Shown: positions 53,897 to 64,000 of the stretch, piece after piece
Layout: every line of letters begins with the position of its first letter
Position numbering within the stretch: position 1 is the stretch's first letter
Assembly (NCBI GenBank): GCA_009760855.2
Contig: WPIO01000107.1
Coordinates: forward strand, 306,001 to 370,000
Direction: 5' to 3'
Source of the DNA: Cristatella mucedo
Lineage: Eukaryota; Bryozoa; Phylactolaemata; Cristatellidae
Length of the DNA: 64,000 bases
Made by a program: the position numbers and the translations under genes
Notes under the pieces: model-generated
What the model was told of the DNA's origin: nothing
What the model saw: the letters and a program-made list of their open reading frames with translations, nothing else
Database searches by the model: none

Positions 53897-55228
53897 TTAT
53901 TGCTCAACTCATCGCCTACGTGGCACTCACTGGCACTGCTCTGCAGTGGTTCAGGTCCTATCTCAGTGGGAGACTCCAGAGTGTTGACGTGAATGGACAA
54001 AGATCATCTGAAGTACCTCTAAAATATGGAGTACCTCAGGGCTCTGTGCTAGGTCCGGTCCTTTTCACCGTTTATACTCTCCCTCTCGCTGATGTGATTG
54101 CCAAGCACAATCTAGGCTTTCACTTCTATGCGGATGACACTCAGTTGTACCTTTGCTTTGATCCCTCCCAGCCTTCGAGCACCTCAAATTCTCTCAACTC
54201 ACTTGCTGCATGCATTGATGACATCCGATCATGGATGGCAGCAAATTTTCTAAAACTAAACGATGATAAAACTAACTTACTAGTTATGGGCAAACCTAGT
54301 GTTATTCAGAAATTGGAAAGGCTGACTTTCAAAATTGGCTCTGCCAGCATATCTCCAGTTGCATCAGCTCGAAATCTAGGTGTCATATTCCAAAGCGACC
54401 TCTCGTTAGACGACCACATCAGCTCCACAGTCAAATCAGCATATTTTCAGCTTCATAACATTGCTAAAATTAGGGCTTGTTTAGATAAGGATACCACGTC
54501 CAAGTTGGTCCATGCATTCGTGACATCTCGTCTCGACTTCTGCAACTCACTGCTTACTGGCCTACCAGCATGTGCGATCAGGCGATTGCAGCTGGTGCAA
54601 AACTCTGCAGCTAGGCTTGTCTGTCGTGAGCATCGCAGTTGCCACATTACTCCACTTCTCGCCGACCTGCACTGGTTACCAGTCAAGCAACGGATTGACT
54701 TCAAGGTTTTGTCGCTCACTTTTAGGTCTCTTCATTCTATGGCTCCAGCCTATCTTTCAGATACACTACCCCATCAGGCAAAGCATCGTACCACTCGCTT
54801 TTCGGAATCCAACAGTCTAGAAATACCCCGTACAAACCTTAAATCCTTTGGAGACCGTGCATTTAGCTCGTATGCTCCCACAGCCTGGAACTCCCTCCCG
54901 ACCTGCATCACAACATCCCCTGACCTGACCACATTTAAAAGAAACTTAAAAACATACCTATTTAGGACAGCATTTAGTGGGTCCTTGTGATTCGTCCTCG
55001 ATGTGCTTATGCGTGCTGACACTGTTCATGCTGCCACTAACCACATTTGCATGCTGACCCAGTGCATGTAACCCCTAACCATGTTATTCATTTTGATTGT
55101 TTTTCAAGCATGATTTTACTTACTATTCTATTGCGTATCACTTTGAAGCAAATGTAAAGCGCCTAGAAAGAGATTAAGTTCTCTGAGGGCGCTTTATCAA
55201 GTGCAATATTATTATAATTATTATTACG
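53897..55228 (+). mobile_element. Young LINE-B copy B14 with a long open ORF2 frame
   Basis: A 5'-truncated L2/CR1-type retrotransposon. The frame is open for 356 codons (53920-54990) to the natural stop. In order: [40 protein letters not shown]; the catalytic FHFYADDTQLY with both aspartates; DIRSWMAANFLKLNDDKTNL; SARNLGVIFQSDLSLDDHI; SRLDFCNSLLTGLPACAIRR; then the C-terminal SLHSMAPAYLSDTLP, AFSSYAPTAWNSLP and TTFKRNLKTYLFRTAFSGSL. The 3' untranslated region of about 240 bp ends in the hairpin AAAGCGCC...GGCGCTTT (55156-55195) and (ATT)n. It lacks the endonuclease, ORF1 and the first reverse transcriptase motifs, so it cannot move by itself. Near-identity to B6 and B8 indicates a source element active recently. 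Confidence 0.9.
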
Positions 55229-55497
55229 TCATAGCAACGGCTGCTAAGATTATTATTAATTAATATCGCGTATTCAATTACTTGTCATTATAATTCAGAA
55301 ACCACGGTTCATATTATGGCAATGTGAATTGCAGTTTCAAATTGAGCTCCTATTAGGCTTAAATATGACAGAAACTTGACCAACCCAAAGGAGAGTATTG
55401 ATTTTTAGCTTCACCTTCTTGCTGGGCTTTAATAGAAATAAATACAGATGCTATTCAGTCGTCTTCGTCAACTACGTCGTTGTAGTATTCTTCTTAA

Positions 55498-55498
<1 letters not shown>
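55229..55498. other. AT-rich spacer
   Basis: Nothing recognised between LINE-B14 and the TA repeat. Confidence 0.35.

Positions 55499-55584
<86 letters not shown>
55499..55584. repeat. (TA)n microsatellite, about 86 bp
   Basis: A pure TA run directly abutting the 3' end of a minus-strand SINE-1, so it may have grown from the SINE's A/T-rich tail. Confidence 0.95.
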
Positions 55585-55587
<3 letters not shown>

Positions 55588-55720
55588 CTTTGGATAGTAC
55601 CCTAAGAACACTTCATCCATATCAGGAGCATAGGCATATAGTCACATATGCCAAGGGCTGGAGATCACAACCTCGGTGGTCAAGCAAGTTTTAATGATCT
55701 TGGGTGACCTCGTATGTTTA
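55585..55720 (-). mobile_element. SINE-1 copy (decayed)
   Basis: TTGGATAGTACCCTAAGAAC, CACATATGCCAAGGGCTGGA, GATCACAACCTCGGTGGTCA and a worn A-box part follow the reversed SINE-1 order. Confidence 0.55.
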
Positions 55721-57204
55721 GCTACAACGCCAAACCAGTGAGGCATATTTAAATTTGTTGCCAACCGCCTCATTGCCATGCGGAGGGCTTTAAAACGTCC
55801 CGAAATGTTTTGGCTGTTTTTATGATCCGATCATAAGTGATTCGGTTGCACTAACACAGGCAACAAGCTTAGCTTCAGCATTAGGTATTGAAAAAATAAA
55901 ATATTGCTGCTATCTCAGAATAGAACGCCACTACCATAATCTACAAGAACCGTGAGACCAACCTGCACTTTCGAGCTATCACAGTCAACTTATGAACTGC
56001 ATGACTGGCACCTCTGTAATTGTATTCACGTGCAGGTACAGCTTGCACGTGCAGCTTGGTAAACTAGCCATTCAGCAAGACACCCGAAGCGAAACGGGAG
56101 CCAGCAGCCGGCGTCGATCTTTGCTTAGTGTGTGTATCTCCGTCAGTAGGCACATAAATGCACGCGGATGTGTCAGAAACGTAGTTAACGGTTAGGTTAT
56201 GGAAAAACGTGACGGGTATTTCAATACGGCTGCATTTATTTTACTACGATTAAACTCAGCTGGCAGTGCTGCAAAGGAAGAAACTTACTGCAATTTCAGG
56301 CACAAGGTATTGCATCATTAAGTTGCAAATTCAATAGATTCGTTGTAGAAAAGGACTCAGAGGGCTTATGGCATGCACCGTAAGCAAGGCAGTTCAAGTA
56401 AACCATTATTAGGATGCAGCTTTGGCGGACGCATACGGTCGTTAGTATAAGTAAGCAGTCCTCTGCTTCAGCGAAATGCAGCTGCATGCCAAACCAAGAA
56501 GTTTTACTGCTGAGAATATCTGCTTCGGCTTTAAAAGCTCTCTTTGGTCGGTTGGTGAGAATTGGCCACACTAATATTTTTCATAGCACAGACAAACCTC
56601 AACAGTTGATGCTATAGCAATATTCATGGAACATGCATCAGTCAAAAGCTCTGCAGTTCTTTTAACAGCTCATGAAGGACAGTCACTCTAGCCCTCATAA
56701 TGTAGATCAAAACTTTGGTTACAGGCACAAACATGCTACCAACAGCCACGATTTTATACTTAATTATAGACTTCTCGTGCCTTATAACTGGCTAACCGAT
56801 TTGAGTGGTAGTCCTAATTATATACTGCACATGAGTCGCCCGAATAACCTCATTAGCCTAGAGATCGACTGGATGGATAGTCATCGGGTCAAATCAGATG
56901 AGGTAATTAGTGCACTTAATTCTGTTCCACTGGAAGTCTCTGCACAGCCTTTCCAAGACTTTTGGTTAGCGTTAGCTGAACACTCACGTAGTGTTTTGCA
57001 CTAGATACCGACCCGTCTCTAAATGGAAATCAGCCTGGCTTTGACGACCAGTTTCGTCTTGCTAAAACACTAGTTTCTAAAAGAGAAAAATTATGAATGT
57101 CTGCGGTTGTGATAAGCTTCAGTGTTAAATGGATTTCAATATGGTCACAAGTATCCGAAAATATTTTTTTCCATTGAGACCTAAGACGAATATTTTGCCA
57201 ATAA
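55721..57204. other. Unannotated spacer with an unsupported 110-codon frame
   Basis: The frame at 56672-57004 (+) has no recognisable domain, intron context or repeat relation. Other short frames overlap each other on both strands. I do not call a gene. Confidence 0.3.
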
Positions 57205-58825
57205 TGATTGACTTGATAAAGCGACCTCAAAGAACTCAGTCTCTTTCTAGGCGCTTCGCATTTACTGCAAAGGGAATTGCAATTGAATCGTGAGTAATAT
57301 CATGCTTGTAAACCAACATGAATAACATGGTTAGGGGTGACATGCACACGGTCAACATGCAAATGTGGTTAGTGGCAGCATGCACAGTGTCAGTACACAT
57401 AAGCACATGAAGGACGAATCACAGGGACTAATAAATGCTGTCCTAAGTAGGTAGGTCTTTAAGTTCTTTTTAAATGTGGTCAAGTCAGAGGATGTTCTGA
57501 CGCAAGTCTGGATGGAGTTCCAGGCTTTGGGAGCATAAGAACTTAATGCATGGTTTGCAAAGGATTTGACGTTTTTACGAGGTATGGGTAAACAGTTGTA
57601 TTCCGAAAAGCAAGTGGTACGGCGCTTTTCCTAGTGGGGGAGTAGATCTGAGAGATAGGCTGGAGCCAAAGAATGTATTGACCTAAAAGTAAACAAAAAA
57701 ACCTTGAAGTCGATTCGTTTGCTTGACTGGTAGCTAGTGCAGGTCGGCGAGAAGTGTTGTGATATGGAAACTCCCACGCTCACGACAGACACGCCTAGCT
57801 GCCGATTTTTGCACCATCTGTATGCGCCTGATTGCACGTACCGGTAATGACGGTATGTCACTAATTCCTAAACTAACTTAGACGCGATATCCTGATCTAA
57901 ACAAGCACACAATTTAGCGATTCTATGTAGCTGAAAGTAGGCAGACTTGACTGTGAAGCTGATGTGGTCGTCTAACGAGAGGTCACTTTGGAATGTGACG
58001 CTTAGATGTCGAGCTGATTCACCAGGAGATATCCTGGCAGAGCCAATTTTGAGTGTCGAGCGTCAGCCTTTCCAATTTCTGCATCACACTATGTTTGCTC
58101 GTAATTAGTAAGTTGGTTTAATAATCATTTAGTTTTAGAAAATGTGCCGCCATCCATGTGTGGTTGTCATTAAAACATGCAGCATGTGAGTTGAGAGATT
58201 TCGAGGTGCTCGAAGGCTGGAAGGGATCAAAACAAAGGTACAAATGAGTGTCGTCTGCATAGAAGTGAAAGCTTAGATCGGGCTTGGCAATCACATGAGC
58301 AAGAGGGGGAGTATAAACCGTGAAAAGAACCGGACCTAGCACGGAGCCCTAAGGCACCTCATATTTCAGAGGTACCTCGGATGATCTTCGTCCATTCACG
58401 TCAATACTCTGGAGTCTTCCAATTAGATAGGACCTGAACCATTGCAAAGCAGTGTCAGTGATGCCCTGGCGAGATGAGAGAAGCTCTATAAGAAATTGGT
58501 GATCGATAGTATCAAAAGCGGCCAAAAGATTGAGCAAAACAAGTAGAGAGACTCTACCTATATCTGCATCCCTAAGTAGGTCGTTGTACACCTTAAGCAA
58601 TGCTGACTGTGTAGAGGGATTAGCTCTAAAGCCAGACTGGAACTTACTAGCAAGATTAGAAGTTCCAAGATAGAAGTTAAGCTGGTCAGCAACAACCCAT
58701 TCCAATGTCTTTCATAGAAATGGTAGAAGGGAGACTGGGAGGCAGTTGCTCAAGTTCTATTGGTCCAGTGTCGGTTTCTTGAGAAGTGGCCTGACTACAG
58801 CTTTTTGAATACATTTTTCCTAATT
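57205..58825 (-). mobile_element. LINE-B copy B15 (longest, inactivated)
   Basis: The most 5'-extended LINE-B. Read on the minus strand it starts with a decayed VVRPLLKKPTLD, then [122 protein letters not shown] and MAAHFLKLND. The C-terminus and hairpin tail end at 57205. The YADD motif is intact, but stops and frameshifts break the frame into at least three pieces. This copy shows that the element is an L2/CR1-type LINE. Confidence 0.88.
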
Positions 58826-58829
58826 ACTT

Positions 58830-58975
58830 TTGCCGGATTGGTTAGACTGAGTGATTACGGTGCTCACCCTAGCCCTGGTCTGGCTGAGGTCATGAACTCG
58901 TGCCAGTGGCCTACATAAAGCGCCTAAATAAAGATTAAGCCCTCTCGAGGTGCTATGCAAATGAATTATATATAC
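58830..58975 (+). mobile_element. SINE-1 copy
   Basis: GCCGGATTGGTTAGACTGAG, TGATTACGGTGCTCACCCTA, a decayed B box, then TAAAGCGCCTAAATAAAGAT, TAAGCCCTCTCGAGGTGCTA and an A/T tail. It lies directly beside the 5' end of LINE-B15 in the opposite orientation. Confidence 0.75.
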
Positions 58976-60057
58976 AGGGGTTAAGAGACCAGTAATGTTT
59001 GAGCTCGGTCGTTTCTAAAAAAAATTATTGGAAACATGTCAAGTGCTAACTAGCACATTTTTATTTGAATAAAGTGATACTTTATTGTGGGAGACAAATT
59101 ATATAGAATCGGAAATGGTAAGACACTCGGAGCTGGTTGAACCACCAGAAAGTTCCTGTACCCCGACTGCAGCTGCTATAGATGCCGATCACCACTTCTT
59201 GAAAAACGATTTGTATTTACACACCACGGCACGATCTATGGAAAAATAGAAATTAAAATCATAAGTTTTTCGGCTTTTAATCCTGTACGGAAATGAAGAC
59301 GAGTCCTTTTTTCGAGCTGAAACCTTTTGGTAGTCTGGGCATGCGTCCGACCTTCGCCTTGTTACTGGCTTGCACATCCGGACTGATGGCCGGCTGTAGA
59401 AAGAAACTCACGTGCCGTAGTAAAGTTTTGAATTCCTCGTAAATATACTGATGCTACGCGTCATGAGTCGCCCGTTCCAAGTACGTGAGTCCGATTCCGC
59501 GTAGTTTTGTGGAATGCTTGCTATTTGATTGATAGGACAGTGATAGATAAGTTGTGCCTTTCGCTGTGCGATCCCACCGCTTTAGCTTGAGCACTTACCG
59601 ACGTGGTCCTAGTATGTCAGATTTCCCGCAAACTGTGCCGGAGTCCACTTACGGTCACAGTGAAGAGTTGCTTGCATCTCGGCGCCCATTCATGTAAAGG
59701 TTGAACCATGCAGGGCTCGTAATTATTAGGAAGGCTTGTGGAGAGGTAAGCTTTACGTCTTGGCCTTTCAATAGTGCACGCCAACAGCCGGCGTAGCTGT
59801 TTTTCGGCTGGCTGGAATGAAAAGTGGCTTTAATTGCTGCGAAAGGTGCGATGCGTTGGCACCTCGGTAATCAATGCTTAAGATGCATTACTTATGTTGA
59901 AGCGCGTTCGTTGTTGTCGTTTACCTTGTCCATACTAGTTTAATTGTTTGATCTTCGTTCTGATTATATGCTCCCATACATGGTATTTATCGGAAATTAG
60001 AGCGAAGTTTTGCCTTGCATTCTAATTATTTCCTTAACTGCAGAATGCAAACTCAGG
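58976..60057. other. Unannotated spacer
   Basis: No gene or repeat recognised. Confidence 0.35.
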
Positions 60058-60525
60058 CACAGGCTTTTCGGTATTAATAATGATAAAAATAATGCATTTA
60101 ATATAGCCTCCTTTTATTTTATTTTATTTTATTTAGTTCCTATGGTCCCAAAGCCTGGAACTCTCTCCCAACTTGCGTCAGAATATCCCCTGACTTGACC
60201 ACATTAAAAAAGAACTTGAAAGCATACCTATTTAGTACAGCATTTAGTGAGTCCCTGCGATTCGTCCTTAATGTGCTCATGTGTGCTGACACTGCATGCT
60301 ATCACTAACCACATTAGCATGCTGACATTGAGCATATCACCCCTAACCATGTTATTCAGGTTTATCAAGCATGATATTACTAACCGTTCAATCGTACTTC
60401 CCTTCGCAGCAAATGTGAAGAGCCAAGAGAGAGATTGAGATCTCTGAGGGCGCTTTATCAAGTGCATTATTATTATTACTATCATTGTCTTAGGAGAACT
60501 CAGTCTCTGTCTAGGCACTTTACAT
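60058..60525 (-). mobile_element. Minus-strand LINE-B or SINE-1 tail split by LINE-B16
   Basis: ATAATGCATTTAATATAGCC at the left and TTAGGAGAACTCAGTCTCTG, TCTAGGCACTTTACATATAC at the right are adjacent pieces of one reversed hairpin tail, separated by the plus-strand LINE-B at 60098-60487. Confidence 0.65.
60098..60487 (+). mobile_element. LINE-B fragment B16 (3' end)
   Basis: It begins after an (ATTTT)n stretch at 60113-60136 with CCTATGGTCCCAAAGCCTGG. It carries CTGACTTGACCACATT, GAACTTGAAAGCATACCTAT, the 3' untranslated region and the tail GAGGGCGCTTTATCAAGTGC with (ATT)n. Confidence 0.8.
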
Positions 60526-61389
60526 ATACGTAAAGGAAAAACATTTTATGTGAGCTCGACCTAATTTTGGATTGAGCAATGAGGCACTATCGGCTTGCTA
60601 CTATGGTTGGTGCAATCTTTTAGTAATTACTTGATCGAGAATGTGTACTGTGAATCCCAATACGTCATTGAATGTAGCAAAGTTACGATTGTGCTTCTCA
60701 TCTAGTAAGGCAACCGTATGTACCAGAATGACACTGGCCCACATCTACATTCAACTTATGGCTACTGTGTTTATCAAAAGGATAGCCTTTTGAATGATTG
60801 CTGAGCCATAGGAACTATGTAACGTTCTTGTTCTAGAATAATTAAATGCTAAAACCAACTAATTTATGAAGCCTTTTTCACTTTCCCAAACTAATGCTTC
60901 ACACATTACCTTTCCACTAGTCGCAGCAGACATCAGGCATACTTTAACAACGATGAACATTCAAATAATTGAAGGACTTTCTATTTTTTCTATTATGAAT
61001 TATTGTTTCATTATTGTCAAATTCCGAAAGTCTTTCATCTCATTGGGATCTGATCTAATCTGCAGTTTATACCTCCCTCTCTATCACGAATCATCTGCCA
61101 GTCACAGATCCTTAAGATCACTGACAGGGACGATGTCTACACGTTTTGTTTGTCTTGCCATATTGCTCAATACCCATTTCGACATGCCCTCACTGCTCGA
61201 ACGTTACAGCACGACTCTTACCGATGCTATGTACGAGCTTCTTCCTCTGACTGCCTGTGTGCTATCACCAGGATGACCTGTTACAGAGATCAAACTAGCT
61301 AAGCCTGCCAGATAAATACTATGAAAGCAATTAAACAATCAGCTCAATTTGTGCATCGATAAGTACACTGGTACATAGGCCCAACCACA
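60526..61389. other. Unannotated spacer with an unsupported 136-codon frame
   Basis: The frame at 60866-61276 (+) has no recognised domain and no repeat relation. It could be chance. Confidence 0.3.
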
Positions 61390-61535
61390 ATACAAACTAT
61401 TACTTGGCTCCTTCATACCTAGCTATACTACTGCACCAGTTTCAGCTCCTTCATGCCCTCAGATCATCTGTGGGCAATACATTAGCTGTCATGTTCTTTG
61501 CTTAAAGACTGTTGACAATGCAAGCTGTTCCTAAG
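61390..61535 (+). mobile_element. LINE-A fragment A7 (decayed)
   Basis: ACTTGGCTCCTTCATACCTA, GCTATACTACTGCACCAGTT and TTAGCTGTCATGTTCTTTGC follow the LAPSYLAELLHQF and LAVPFLRL parts of LINE-A. Confidence 0.6.
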
Positions 61536-62199
61536 ATGGAGATTCGTATCGCACGGAAGACACGTTTTGCATAGCCGGAAATTTCTACATACGTACATGC
61601 AAATATACATACAGACATTAATGCACACATAATGCATGCACACTAATCACGATCAACCAATACACCTTAACAAAGGCCAAGTCCAATTTCAAAATCACAG
61701 GTGAGCATGCCGAAAATACTGATAGTCTACGATATGCCGTACATGTAAACACTCCCAGGTTTAAATCTACCATATAATTCTCATGTCGATCTTAGCAAAC
61801 CCTTCTCTGACATTTTGATAGACAGAAATCGTAGATATTAGAAGATCGGAAACTCAAGTTTACTCCTCTCCCTCTCAAACACAACCACTGTAAGATCCTC
61901 CCCCCAGTTCCTTGCCGAACCTGTGTATACAAGTTCAAGCTTGCTACTAGTGATGTTACCTTAAATTGTATGCATCAGTCTAACTAAACTGTAAGCCCTC
62001 ATGACCCAATATTTCGCTTCTTCGGAGCAAGGACCTGCTACAAAATGCTTTGATGACATAATCAAACAGTCCGAAGGCCCCTATGCCGCAAACCGCAGCA
62101 GGTCGGAGGCAGAAGAAGTTACAACGGCTGTTGCTGCACTAATGTGATGCCCGGCACAATACGGTACTCATATTCCTGACCTTGTACTCCTACCGACTG
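61536..62199. other. Unannotated spacer
   Basis: Nothing supported. It is moderately AT-rich until about 62100. Confidence 0.35.
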
Positions 62200-64000
62200 C
62201 GGTTTCTGTCATCAGCATTTGAGCCAGCTGTAGGCTCTGTGTACTCGCCTCAGTCGCTGCCACTATAGGTGCTTCTCATTGAATGCATTCTTTAATCATT
62301 CGTCTGCTGGTCTGCTTTGGTCCTGAACTCGCATCTTTCAGTGCTCATCACACCTCGTCTGCAGGGGCTCGTTTTCCACCACCACCGACTTCCCCAGGAG
62401 CCCAGCTTGCCTATAGGTTGGCACTTTCCCGATTGTTCTCTGTCATCCTCAACGTTGCCACCGGCCCACGAGCTGTGCTATTTGTGCCTCACCTCTCTTT
62501 CTAGCAACACCGGATGACCTGTCCAAGCTCTCCCAGCAGCCCTTCTTGCCTTGAGTGATTTCGTTGAATTCTGGCTGTGTCGCGTACAGGACAACATGAA
62601 AACGTGCGACTATCCTAGCTCGAGGGCTTTTTTCTCCTCAGCAAAGAGTGGCAGTCTCTTATCCGCCGTCGTTGCAGAAACTTTGAAGCAGAGGCATTGC
62701 CACGCCGGTCCAAACCTTTTTCCATCTTGGCCGGACAGGCCTTTTCCAGAAGGGCCATTGCCATGAGAACCGAGAAATGTCTCACAACTACAGCCACTGT
62801 ACTCCATCAAACGTACCACGGCAATACAATGTGGCTGCGTGTAGGAGTCCGACCAGCGTGAGTAGTGCTTGTCTTCTTGCTGCTGTCTGAGGCCTGCTCG
62901 CTGGCTTGCTCACTGCCCTCTCCCGTCAGAGCTGGGGCCATCTTGTTTTTGCAAGGGGTTCAGCCATCCGGAAGCTGCCGGCTTTCGGCTTCCTTCCCAT
63001 TTTGCATCAAACTGCATCGGCTGCAGGCCTTCCGAAGGCTTTATGATGTCTGTAGATGATAGGCTGGTCGAGGTGTGCTTGCTGTCTGTTGAACTTGGGG
63101 ATTACTTGTTCCGTGAAAACGGTGGCTTCTTTTGCCTGATCCTTTCTTGCTGCCTTAGCAGCCGCTGTTGCATCTTGTTCTGCTCAAAGGGTGGCGTGGG
63201 GAATGGCTAAATGGCTGACGAGGGATGGGGGTGGCACCGCCACTCTGGACCATTCATTTGCTTCTTGATTGCGTAAGCTATTTGCACAGCTGGTCCTTGC
63301 CTAATTCCTGCTTCGCCGTCTTAATGCGCACTCGCGGAAGTTGGCCGTAATCTCCGACAAGATGATACCATGTCGCTCCCTCTGGGTTTCAGGCCAAATT
63401 GATGGCCTACTTAGGAGCTGAGCTTTGTCTCTATCAGCCTAGGGTTGAGATTAAGTCGGCCTGCCTCTCCCTTAATGGGGATCTACACTCGCTGCAGGCA
63501 AGCCTTCTTACCCCCAGACAAAGCCACATGCCTTGCTGACGTTTGCCAAGCGACAGCTTGATTGCCTGACAGGCTCAGCTGGTGCTTAAGGCTGCCCATC
63601 AGCCAGCCAATACGGCTCTCTCTGAGCCGTGATGGTCTTCTTTATGCATGTTGGGCTTTGTCTTTTCCTATAACTAATGTTTTATTGTTAATATTTCCTT
63701 TGGTGCAGGCTCTGCACTCTGCGACAAATGTGAAGATTCTTCGTGGCAGAAGTGCCTCTTGCATGCTGTGTTCACTGACAAGTGTGCGAGCACCGAATCG
63801 CATGTCATCGCCTTGACCAGGCATGTGCCAGCATGAGTAGCGCACCTTTTTAGACGAGTAGCACTCACGGTACCCTACTCAAGATGCCTCTGGCCCTGGA
63901 AACTGAGTCGGCCTACTTTCACTGTGTGCAGATGCGAGATCGGGACTTCATTTCTGACCCAGTCCAACCAACTCTTGCTGGCTGACTTGGACAACTTCGC
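62200..64000 (+). other. GC-rich terminal segment, possible fragment of another mobile element
   Basis: The composition changes here. Several short frames on both strands (for example 62283-62504 and 62869-63210) end without recognisable domains. Near 63900 the plus strand reads LETESAYFHCVQ, which faintly recalls the DLKDAYFHV motif of DIRS/Gypsy-type reverse transcriptases. The segment runs off the window, so I cannot classify it. Confidence 0.3.

Noticed and set aside
54453..55022. Minus-strand and alternate-frame ORFs over LINE-B14 (also over 17255-17660 and 26248-26698)
   Set aside because: They are shadow frames of the ORF2 coding strand and recur only because the LINE copies are similar.
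56672..57004. 110-codon plus-strand ORF
   Set aside because: No recognisable motif, no exon-like borders and no counterpart elsewhere in the window.
60866..61276. 136-codon plus-strand ORF
   Set aside because: Its composition is Ser/Leu/Thr-rich without motifs, and it lies among decayed repeats. A homology search would be needed before calling a gene.
1..64000. CRISPR arrays, operons, ribosomal RNA genes or phage
   Set aside because: There are no regular direct repeats with spacers, no clustered same-strand ORFs with ribosome binding sites and no rRNA-like sequence. The repeats present are LINE/SINE copies and tandem gene units.

Overview
The window reads as nuclear DNA of an animal, probably a non-vertebrate. 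The genes are split by introns of about 3 kb, the splice sites and AATAAA signals are canonical, and the DNA is full of decayed L2/CR1-type LINEs with (ATT)n tails and of tRNA-derived SINEs. I see no operons, no prokaryotic genes and no CRISPR array. I could not fix the species.

The main structure is an old head-to-tail tandem duplication, all on the + strand. Four units can be followed: U1 (about 1-20990, its 5' end beyond the window), U2 (about 20990-32590), U3 (about 32600-42390) and U4 (about 42395 to at least 50500). U1, U2 and U4 each carry a small three-exon gene of a family I do not recognise: exon 1 of about 47 nt, exon 2 of exactly 59 nt, and a 3' exon of about 284-320 nt ending in a core with the motif E-x-Q-W-W-L. 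The introns have drifted and gained and lost transposons. The exons keep frame, length and intron phase (2, then 1). U4 looks intact (141 codons). U1 is complete apart from exon 1, which lies outside the window. U2 has a doubtful exon 1 donor. U3 is a dead remnant with only exon 2, carrying a nonsense codon. The predicted N-terminus resembles a mitochondrial presequence, and the U2 and U4 promoters share a CCGGAA (ETS-type) site and a 29-bp conserved block. Function remains unknown.

Between and inside the units lie at least seven fragments of one LINE family (LINE-A, ending in ATTAC-type repeats) and at least sixteen of another (LINE-B, ending in a hairpin and (ATT)n). Three LINE-B copies (17249-17858, 26256-26910, 53897-55228) are nearly identical, hence young, and one keeps a 356-codon open frame with the YADD catalytic motif. 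Two tRNA-derived SINE families are present. SINE-1 shares the LINE-B 3' hairpin, so LINE-B probably mobilised it. SINE-2 has a near-perfect B box and sits at the same position in U2, U3 and U4, so it was active before the duplications. Because the units are paralogous, several insertions have a matching empty site elsewhere in the window.

The region after about 51 kb is mostly LINE debris. The last 1.8 kb is richer in G+C and may be part of another element that I cannot classify with confidence. Coordinates of old repeats are by-eye estimates, good to some tens of bases. Exon coordinates are exact to the base if the splice sites are right.
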